Positions 1-5,573 of a DNA stretch of 16,570 nucleotides are shown here, one piece after another. The notes under the pieces are model-generated. The model made no database searches, had not been told where the DNA came from, and saw only the letters and a list, made by a program, of their open reading frames with translations. Position 1 is the stretch's first letter. Every line of letters begins with the position of its first letter. The translations under genes and the position numbers were made by a program. The DNA is from an uncultured Collinsella sp. (GTDB taxonomy: Bacteria; Actinomycetota; Coriobacteriia; Coriobacteriales; Coriobacteriaceae), in contig URYT01000021.1 in the NCBI GenBank assembly GCA_900552185.1, positions 1 through 16,570 on the forward strand, read 5' to 3'.

Positions 1-1200
1 AGCGAGGAAGAGGTAGCGGACAACGCCTCTCCCGCTTTGGCGAACATTCGCCGGAAGATCCGAGCGGCTTCCCAACGGGTGCGGGACCAGCTGGACAAGC
101 TGATCCATTCACCGGCTCACCAGCGCCATTTGCAGGAGAGCATCGTCACCCAGCGAGGGGGCCGGTACGTGGTGCCCGTAAAGGCAGAGTTCCGGGGAGA
201 AGTACCGGGCTTGGTCCACGACACCTCTGCCAGCGGCGCCACCGTGTTTGTGGAGCCTATGAGTGTGGTGGAAGCCAACAACGAGATCCGAGTGCTCCGT
301 TCCGACGAGCAGGAGGAGATCTCCCGGATCCTGCTGGAGCTTTCCGGGGAAGCGGGATCCTTCGCGGATTCCATTATAGAAAGCTACAAGTACGCCGTGC
401 AGCTGGACTTGATCTTCGCCAAGGCTCAAGTAGCCTACAAAATGAAAGCGGTGGTGCCTCAGGTGGGCGAGGACGGGAAGATCGTCCTCCACAGCGCCCG
501 GCATCCCCTTATTGCGAAAGAGAAAGTGGTGCCCACGGACATCACCTTGGGTGTGGACTTTGACACCCTCATTATCACCGGTCCCAACACCGGTGGTAAG
601 ACCGTTGCCCTGAAAACCATCGGTCTGCTGACTCTGATGGCCATGTGCGGCCTGATGCTCCCTGTGGGAGAGGGCAGCCGGGTGTCGGTGTTCCGGCACA
701 TCCTGGCGGACATCGGGGACGAGCAGAGTATCGAGCAGTCCCTGTCTACCTTCTCCTCCCACATGGTGAATATCATCAAAATCTTTGAAGTGGCGGACAA
801 CAGCAGTTTGATCCTGCTGGACGAGCTGGGCGCCGGCACCGATCCGGTGGAGGGCGCCGCTCTGGCGGAGGCCATTATCCAGGAGCTGCGGGGTAAGGGC
901 GCCAGGCTGGCCTGTACTACCCACTACGCCGAACTGAAAGCCTACGCCATCCAGACGGCGGGGGTTGAGAACGGCTGCTGCGAGTTCGACGTGGCCACCC
1001 TGCGGCCCACCTACCGGCTGCTGATCGGCGTGCCGGGCAAATCCAATGCCTTTGCCATCTCCCAGAGACTGGGTATGGCGGAAAGCATTGTGGAACGGGC
1101 TCGGGAACTGGTGAGCCAGGAGAGCAACGCCTTCGAACAGGTGGTGGGACGGCTGGAAGAGGACCGCCGTGCCATGGAAAACCAGATGGAGGAGCTGCGG
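1..1200 (+). CDS. mutS2: MutS2 family ATPase, internal fragment (both ends missing)
   Basis: Frame 1 is open from the first base, so the 5' end lies outside the window. The roughly 400 residues match the MutS2 clamp/ATPase core: a lever/clamp part with GRYVVPVKAEFRGEVPGLVHD, Walker A GPNTGGKT at fragment residues 194-201, a signature region with STFSSHM, and Walker B LILLDELGAGTDP. MutS2 is a homodimeric branched-DNA and ribosome-collision ATPase of about 780 residues; here the N-terminal part and the C-terminal Smr domain are absent. MutS2-like sequence ends near EENQMEELR-type coiled coil at base 1200. The frame stays open to a stop at 1449, but everything after 1200 is the antisense of a PTS permease gene and is not MutS2. 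The protein looks clostridial (Oscillospirales-like), unlike the rest of the window. Family assignment is certain; the truncation is probably an assembly join. Confidence 0.9.
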
Positions 1201-1208
1201 GTCTTTTT
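1195..1208. other. Chimeric junction between mutS2 and PTS EIIC
   Basis: Left of about base 1200 the plus strand codes for MutS2; right of it the minus strand codes for a PTS EIIC. Each protein loses family similarity at this same point: MutS2 after the residues EELR, and EIIC after VANKKT. No transposase, repeat, att-like site or tRNA is visible at the join. Loss of two unrelated genes at one base, on opposite strands and with different taxonomic flavour, fits a misassembly or amplification chimera better than a natural insertion. The exact base is uncertain by a few nucleotides. Confidence 0.8.
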
Positions 1209-1721
1209 GTTGGCCACCAGAGCCAGCAGCAGGGCGATGATGATGGCCGAGAACAGGCCGTTGGTACCGGTGTTGGCGGTCGAAAGGGCACCGGTGACCT
1301 CGGCGGAGGTGATCTTGTCGGTGAGAAGCGGGCTCGTGGCGGCAAGGGTGGCGGTGATCTGCTGCGGCATCATGATGACGAAGGCAGAGATAGCGACAAC
1401 CACGCAGGCAAGCGGGTTATCGAAACGCTCGTTCTTGGCGAGGCTGTAGCCAATCAGACCGGCCAGGATAATGGCGGACACGTTAAGGGTGCCCAGGGTG
1501 ATTGCCGAGCCCCAGGTCTGGAGGTTGGCGAGGCCCGCCGCATCGAGCGGGAACAGAGGGAACACGACGTTGTTGATAAGAACCGCGATACCCGCAAGGA
1601 TATAGAGCGGCGTGATGGTCGCGAAGGCATCGCGCAGGGAACGCAGATGAACCTGGTTTCCCACCTTCGCAGAGACCTCGGCAAATTTGTCGAGGAAGCT
1701 CTTTCCGTTGTCACTGGCCAT
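1200..1721 (-). CDS. PTS sugar transporter subunit EIIC, Lac/cellobiose family, C-terminally truncated
   Basis: The start is ATG at 1721, preceded by AGGAG seven to eight bases upstream. About 174 residues are authentic. They contain the conserved N-terminus of the lactose/cellobiose EIIC family (LRDAFATITPLYILAGIAVLINN) and hydrophobic segments at roughly 35-55, 75-95, 103-125 and 153-170, ending at LLLALVANKKT. Full-length members have about 430-450 residues, so more than half, including the phosphosugar-binding loops, is missing. The frame continues to 1011, but that part is antisense of mutS2. In the intact gene EIIC would form the membrane channel that imports and phosphorylates a beta-glucoside such as cellobiose. 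It lies downstream of the GH1 gene on the same strand (135-base gap), and the two probably form an operon. No EIIA or EIIB gene is in the window. Confidence 0.88.
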
Positions 1722-1818
1722 GATTGCTCCTAACTTTCAAATCCGGCCTTTTCCTATGCGCACGGTGGTCTGTCGCCCTCTGCCACCAGATGTGCCAATG
1801 TTATTGCGCGTTTGCGCA

Positions 1819-1852
1819 GGGGCTGAGCGCCCGTTTTGGGGCTGAGCGCCCG
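1819..1852. repeat. Two 15-base direct repeats in the GH1-EIIC spacer
   Basis: GGGGCTGAGCGCCCG occurs at 1819-1833 and again at 1838-1852, separated by TTTT. Each copy can fold into a small GGGC/GCCC hairpin. A further short stem, TGCGC/GCGCA, lies just beside them near 1805-1818. The unit sits directly after the GH1 stop codon, in the spacer before the EIIC start, where it could act as an mRNA-stabilising or partial termination structure. No experimental meaning is known to me. Confidence 0.55.
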
Positions 1853-1856
1853 ATCG

Positions 1857-3257
1857 CTAATCCACCACGTGGGTCGTGGCGACCTGCTTGAGCCAAGCTG
1901 CCGATTTCTTAAGACGGCGCTGATAGCCGTCCATGAGGTCGACCTCGACAAAGCCATAACGGTTCTTGAAGGCATTTGCCCAGGACCAGTTGTCAATGAC
2001 GGCCCAGTAGTGGTAGCCGCGGCACTTGGCCCCTTCGTCAATGGCCTTGGCGACCCACTCAAGGTGCTGGCGCACAAAGTCGACGCGATAGTCGTCCTGA
2101 ATGGTTCCCTCGGCGTCACGATTCTTGTACTCGTCCATGATGCCGATGCCGTTCTCGGAGACGAACCACTCAAGATCGGGATAGTTCTTGGCGCAGTCCA
2201 TGCCAAAGTCGTAGAGGCCCTTCGGGTAAATCTCCCAGCCGCGGCTCTTGTTCATGACGGCATCGGGCCACACGTACTCGTCGGCAAAGTGCGGCAGACC
2301 GTACTGGTCGATCTTGCTCGCCGGCGCCTGGACGCGCGTGGGATGGTAGTAGTTGCAGCCAAGCCAGTCAACGACGCCCTGCTTGAGGATCTCCTGGTCA
2401 CCGGCGCGGAACGGAAGCTTGACGCCGCCCTCGGCCAGGCTGTCGAGCACGTCGGCGGGAAGCTCGCCCTTGGTGATAAGGTCGAGCCACCAGCGATTGT
2501 TGATGCCGCTGGTCATACGCACGGCCTCGAGGTCTGCCTCGCTGGGGTTCTCCTTGGTGTAGACCGGGGTGAAGCAGTTGATCATGCCGATCTTGGCATC
2601 GGCGCGAACGGCGCCCTTGTCATAGGCCTTGCGATAGTTGGCAACAGCCAGCGCGTGCGCCAGCGAAATGTGGTACTGCACGGTGCGAGCACGGTTGAAG
2701 TCGTGGAGCTGCGGGAACCACACGCCCTCCTGGTAGCGCTGCTCGGGCTCGACGATGGGCTCGTTAAAGGTAAACCAGTACTTGATCTCTTGACCGAACT
2801 CGCGGAAGGCGACGTCGGCGTAATGCGCGTAGGCCTCGACGACCTCGCGGCTCTCCCAACCGCCACGGTCAAAGAGATAGGTGGGCATATCGAAGTGGTA
2901 AAGGTTGACGAACGGCTCCAGGCCTGCCTCGCGGGAAGCGCGGAACAGCTCGTGGTACCACGCAGCACCCTCCTCGTTGAGGTTGCCGTCGGCATCGAGC
3001 AGGCGGCTCCACTGGATGGAGGTGCGATAGGTATCCAGGCCCAGGTCCTTCATGATGCGAAGGTCGTCCTTGTACTTGGCCATAAAGTCGTTACCGGCAT
3101 AGGAACCCACGCGGTTATAGAACGAGCCCAGATCCTGCATGGACCAGGTGTCCCACAGGTTCTCGAGCTTGCCGCCCTGGTTCCACTGGCCCTCGGTCTG
3201 CGGACCGGACATGGCCGCGCCAAAGAAAAAGTCGCTGGGCAGCTGATACTGTGCCAT
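1857..3257 (-). CDS. Glycoside hydrolase family 1, probable 6-phospho-beta-glycosidase
   Basis: The protein has 466 residues from ATG at 3257, preceded by GCGAGGAC; the frame is open further upstream but only this start has a ribosome site and gives the GH1 N-terminus (LPSDFFFGAAMSGPQTEG). Catalytic residues are visible: acid/base E166 in TFNEP and nucleophile E368 in SENG. HFDMP and NLYHF barrel motifs are present and the length is normal. GH1 glucosidases for free sugars carry Glu where this protein has Ser425 (NWSWANAF), and Tyr434 follows in NRYGF. This resembles the phosphate-binding loop of LacG-type 6-phospho-beta-galactosidases, although the usual Lys two residues before Tyr is Asn432, with Lys431 beside it. 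I infer cytoplasmic cleavage of PTS-imported phosphorylated beta-glycosides; glucoside or galactoside preference cannot be decided. It is first in the operon with EIIC and divergent from a GntR regulator. Confidence 0.93.
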   Translation of the reverse strand: MAQYQLPSDFFFGAAMSGPQTEGQWNQGGKLENLWDTWSMQDLGSFYNRVGSYAGNDFMAKYKDDLRIMKDLGLDTYRTSIQWSRLLDADGNLNEEGAAWYHELFRASREAGLEPFVNLYHFDMPTYLFDRGGWESREVVEAYAHYADVAFREFGQEIKYWFTFNEPIVEPEQRYQEGVWFPQLHDFNRARTVQYHISLAHALAVANYRKAYDKGAVRADAKIGMINCFTPVYTKENPSEADLEAVRMTSGINNRWWLDLITKGELPADVLDSLAEGGVKLPFRAGDQEILKQGVVDWLGCNYYHPTRVQAPASKIDQYGLPHFADEYVWPDAVMNKSRGWEIYPKGLYDFGMDCAKNYPDLEWFVSENGIGIMDEYKNRDAEGTIQDDYRVDFVRQHLEWVAKAIDEGAKCRGYHYWAVIDNWSWANAFKNRYGFVEVDLMDGYQRRLKKSAAWLKQVATTHVVD

Positions 3258-3283
3258 CGAAGTCCTCGCTTTCGTGTCTTTGA

Positions 3284-3299
3284 GCCTCCGATTGGAGGC
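3284..3299 (-). other. Hairpin in the GH1 leader
   Basis: GCCTCC and GGAGGC (3284-3289 and 3294-3299) form a perfect six-pair stem with a four-base loop, about 27 bases upstream of the GH1 start codon. A second GC-rich pairing (CCGG-type repeats, about 3317-3350) lies further upstream in the same leader. No poly-U follows either of them, so neither looks like a terminator. They may affect mRNA folding or stability. Confidence 0.4.
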
Positions 3300-3412
3300 G
3301 GGTTTGCTTTGGCGGGTAATCCGGCGCGGGCGCGCACCGGTTATCCGGATATCCGACCCACCAAAACAAATCCGTCTCCAAGCGGTACAGGCGATGCTCA
3401 TGCATCTCGCTT

Positions 3413-3424
3413 GTTATCTATAAC
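3413..3424. promoter_or_regulatory. Candidate GntR operator palindrome
   Basis: GTTATCTATAAC is a perfect 12-base palindrome of two GTTAT half-sites around CT. It overlaps the downstream end of the GH1 -10 box and the expected start point, a classic repressor position. GntR-family operators usually have GT and AC at the outer edges, as here. The adjacent divergent gene encodes a GntR/UTRA regulator. Binding is an inference. Confidence 0.45.
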
Positions 3425-3450
3425 TATAGCGCTCTAATTTTTTATGTAAA
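3423..3450 (-). promoter_or_regulatory. Promoter for the GH1-EIIC operon
   Basis: On the minus strand TTTACA (3445-3450) and TATAGT (3423-3428) each match five of six consensus positions and are separated by 16 bases. They lie in the AT-rich part of the 301-base divergent spacer. Predicted transcription would start near 3416, giving an untranslated leader of about 160 bases before the GH1 start. The position immediately beside a palindrome suited to a GntR protein supports a regulated promoter. Confidence 0.6.
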
Positions 3451-3482
3451 GCGTCTTTTTTGTTTTTCTTTCTCGAACTTCT

Positions 3483-3522
3483 TTGATTAAAGCCATATAG
3501 ATGCTTTTATAGTAGGTATACT
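3483..3522 (+). promoter_or_regulatory. Candidate promoter region of the gntR-type gene
   Basis: The AT-rich segment upstream of the regulator has a good -10 box, TATACT at 3517-3522, and an alternative TATAGT at 3508-3513. The only reasonable -35 hexamer is TTGATT at 3483-3488, which is 19 bases from the TATAGT. The exact pair is ambiguous. The gene itself starts at 3559 behind the ribosome site AGAAAGGGGG (3546-3555). Confidence 0.35.
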
Positions 3523-3558
3523 TTCTTTTACAGGCATTCATGTTAGAAAGGGGGTTCC

Positions 3559-4278
3559 ATGATTCCCAAATATGAGTCAATAGCTGCGGATATTCGTCGC
3601 AGTATCGAGGATGGCGCCCTTAAGCCCGGCGACAAGCTACCCACTGTCGTTGAGTTCTGCGAGCTGTATGGCGTTTCCAAGATCACCGTCAAACGAGCAA
3701 TTGAGCAAATTACCGAGGAAGGCTTGGTCACGAGCCGTCGCGGATCGGGCACCTACGTCAAGGACACCGCGGGGCTTCCCGGCAAAGCGTTTTTCCAAGG
3801 CAGAAACGACCGCGCGCAGGGCTTTACCTACGAGCATCGCGGTGAGAAGGTTGCCTCGGTGGTCTACGATTTCTCAATCGCCAATCCGCCGGCAGAGGTT
3901 GCCTCCCAGCTGGGAATGGCCGAAGACGACTTTGCCTATCACATCGTGCGCGTACGCGAGGTCGATGGCCTGCCCATCGTTATCGAGTACACCTATATGC
4001 CGCTCGAGCTGATCCCGGGCCTGAAGAAAAAGGACCTGTACGCGTCGGTCTACAGCTATATCCGCGAGCAATGCGGGCTTAAGATCTCGAGCTTCCACCG
4101 CACCATTCGTGCCGTGGCGGCAACCGAGGAAGAGGCCAAGCGCCTGAACACCAAGCCCGGCTCTCCCCTGCTCGAGCTCAACCAGATTGGCTTTTTGGAC
4201 AGCGGCGCCGCGTTTGAGTACTCGATTTCGCGCAACGTGGGCGACCGCTTTGAGCTGCACAACGTAACGTTGGCTTAA
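3559..4278 (+). CDS. GntR/HutC-family transcriptional regulator with UTRA domain
   Basis: The protein has 239 residues from ATG at 3559, with AGAAAGGGGG just upstream. Residues 1-70 form the GntR winged helix-turn-helix: YESIAADIRRSIEDGALKPGDKLP, helix-turn-helix around ELYGVSKITVKRAIEQ (35-50), and the wing GLVTSRRGSGTYV (55-67). Residues about 85-235 form a UTRA effector domain, with the typical strands YHIVRVREVDGLPIVIEYTYMP and GSPLLELNQIGF. UTRA domains of this type commonly bind sugar phosphates. The divergent position next to the GH1/EIIC operon and the palindrome at 3413-3424 suggest that it controls that operon, most likely as a repressor relieved by a phosphorylated sugar. The family call is secure; the target and ligand are inferred. 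Confidence 0.93.
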   Translation: MIPKYESIAADIRRSIEDGALKPGDKLPTVVEFCELYGVSKITVKRAIEQITEEGLVTSRRGSGTYVKDTAGLPGKAFFQGRNDRAQGFTYEHRGEKVASVVYDFSIANPPAEVASQLGMAEDDFAYHIVRVREVDGLPIVIEYTYMPLELIPGLKKKDLYASVYSYIREQCGLKISSFHRTIRAVAATEEEAKRLNTKPGSPLLELNQIGFLDSGAAFEYSISRNVGDRFELHNVTLA

Positions 4279-4290
4279 GTTTGTAATCCG

Positions 4291-4330
4291 GCAGGCGCTC
4301 GCTTTGAGCCGTTTTTCGCGAGGTGCCTGC
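4291..4330 (+). other. Hairpin in the gntR-manA spacer
   Basis: GCAGGC and CTCGC on the left can pair with GCGAG and GCCTGC on the right (4291-4330), with a small internal bulge and a loop containing GTTTTT. No U-run follows, so it is not a convincing terminator. The 74-base gap suggests that gntR and manA may be read through together. Confidence 0.35.
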
Positions 4331-4352
4331 ACAACCTGATGGGGGTATGCAC

Positions 4353-5285
4353 ATGTCCGATTTGATTAAACTCACGCCGATCTTCCACGAGAAGATTTGG
4401 GGCGGCCGCCAGCTGGAGACCGTCTTTGGCTATGACATTCCCGAGGGTCCCATCGGTGAGTGCTGGGCCATCTCGGCGCACCCCAACGGCGATTGCCAGA
4501 TTGCCGAGGGTCCGTACGCCGGCCACACGCTGTCGTGGCTGTGGGCCGAGCATCGCGAGCTCTTTGGCAACTGCGAGGGCAAGGAGTTCCCGCTGCTCAT
4601 TAAGATTCTGGACGCCAAGGACGACCTGTCGATCCAGATCCACCCCAACGACGAGTACGCCGCCGAGCATGAGAACGGTAGCCTGGGCAAGACCGAGTGC
4701 TGGTACGTGCTGGATTGCGAGCCCGGCGCCACGATCATCGTCGGCCAGCGCGCACATGACCGTGCCGAGGCCGCGCAGATGATCGAAGAGGGTCGCTGGG
4801 ACGACATGCTCAACGTGCTGCCGATCCACAAGGGCGACTTTTTCCAAATCGACTCCGGCACCGTTCACGCCATCAAGACCGGCACGCTGATTCTGGAGAC
4901 GCAGCAGTCGAGCGACGTGACGTATCGCCTGTACGACTACGACCGCCCGGGCACCGACGGCAAACTGCGCCCGCTGCACATTGAGCAGAGCCTGGACTGT
5001 ATCAACTTTAACGCGCAGGCCCCGACCGACGGCACCGTGACCGCACCCGAAGTCAATGGCGTGACCGAGCTCGAGTCCAACCCCTGCTACACCGTCGACC
5101 GCGTTCGCGTGGACGGCAGCAAGACCCTGGAGCAGCGCTGGCCCTTCATGTGCCTCTCGGTCATCGACGGCAAAGGCACCGTCTGCGGCGACTCCGTCCA
5201 CAAGGGCAGTCACCTACTGGCGCCGTCCACCGTGAACAAGATTGAACTCGAGGGCACCATGGAGCTGATCATCAGCCATCTGTAA
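4353..5285 (+). CDS. manA: Type I mannose-6-phosphate isomerase
   Basis: The protein has 310 residues, the usual length of the short Bacillus-type ManA. I chose ATG at 4353 because GGGGG at 4341-4345 is seven bases away; ATG at 4347 is too close, and GTG at 4323 has no ribosome site. The cupin metal site is visible: QIHPND with His97, KTEC with Glu115, and GTVHAI with His172, plus the active-site Arg192 in TYRLYDYDR. These match the zinc ligands of the family. The enzyme interconverts mannose-6-phosphate and fructose-6-phosphate in the cytoplasm. It lies 74 bases after the gntR-type gene on the same strand, fitting a sugar-phosphate utilisation locus, and is followed by a hairpin terminator. 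Confidence 0.95.
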   Translation: MSDLIKLTPIFHEKIWGGRQLETVFGYDIPEGPIGECWAISAHPNGDCQIAEGPYAGHTLSWLWAEHRELFGNCEGKEFPLLIKILDAKDDLSIQIHPNDEYAAEHENGSLGKTECWYVLDCEPGATIIVGQRAHDRAEAAQMIEEGRWDDMLNVLPIHKGDFFQIDSGTVHAIKTGTLILETQQSSDVTYRLYDYDRPGTDGKLRPLHIEQSLDCINFNAQAPTDGTVTAPEVNGVTELESNPCYTVDRVRVDGSKTLEQRWPFMCLSVIDGKGTVCGDSVHKGSHLLAPSTVNKIELEGTMELIISHL

Positions 5286-5311
5286 GCCGCAGAAACAACC
5301 CAAAACGCAAC

Positions 5312-5347
5312 AAGGGGCTCCCCCGTTCTTCAACGGAGGAGTCCCTT
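5312..5347 (+). terminator. Terminator-like hairpin after manA
   Basis: The arms 5312-5327 and 5332-5347 are complementary over 16 positions, with only G-U type exceptions, around a CTTC loop. The stem lies 27 bases after the manA stop. The U-run that follows is weak (ATATCTATTT), so termination may be partial. It may also serve the convergent pcrA transcript. Confidence 0.7.
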
Positions 5348-5452
5348 GCCATATCTATTTATCAGCCCACCCGGCTCTCCAGACCAAAAAGCGAACGAGC
5401 AGAGCGATGTTCGCGAGCTGCATGCCGTAACGCCACAAGGAAGAGGGCGCGA

Positions 5453-5551
5453 CGGGGGCTTTGGTCGATCGCGAGTTCAGCACGAGCCGGAGAGCACTTA
5501 ATGTGCTCTCCGTGCGAGCAGGACTGTCCGAGCAGGCGACCAAAGCCCCCG
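5453..5551. repeat. Structured inverted-repeat element, 99 bases
   Basis: The outer arms are 15 perfectly complementary bases, CGGGGGCTTTGGTCG at 5453-5467 and its reverse complement at 5537-5551. A second perfect stem is nested inside: GGAGAGCAC at 5489-5497 and GTGCTCTCC at 5503-5511 around TTAAT. Between them on the right lies a small GGAC-T-GTCC palindrome (5521-5529), and CGAGCA is repeated on both sides of it. The element sits between the convergent manA and pcrA genes, just after the pcrA stop. It could be a mobile repeat (MITE/REP type), a structured RNA, or a complex terminator. No plausible protein is seen here. The rest of 5286-5573 holds only the manA terminator. Confidence 0.65.
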
Positions 5552-5573
5552 GCGTGCCCGGTCAACCTCGCAG

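Noticed and set aside
1011..1199. Continuation of the EIIC frame into the mutS2 side
   Set aside because: Ser/Arg-rich translation of antisense mutS2 sequence with no EIIC features.
1201..1449. C-terminal 83 codons of the mutS2 frame
   Set aside because: They are the antisense of the PTS EIIC gene beyond the join, not a MutS2 C-terminus or a new fused domain.
1836..3437. Long plus-strand open frame (533 codons) opposite the GH1 gene
   Set aside because: It is antisense to a protein with intact GH1 catalytic motifs; the translation is low-complexity Val/Leu/Asp/His typical of mirror frames in GC-rich genes.
4275..5213. Minus-strand open frame opposite manA
   Set aside because: Antisense of a complete ManA with visible zinc ligands.
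5453..5551. CRISPR repeat or riboswitch interpretation of the 99-base element
   Set aside because: There is one copy only, no spacers, no cas genes, and it follows a gene instead of preceding one, so neither idea is supported.
5355..5565. Small minus-strand open frames between manA and pcrA
   Set aside because: They run through the 99-base inverted-repeat element, overlap each other, and lack a ribosome site and family resemblance.
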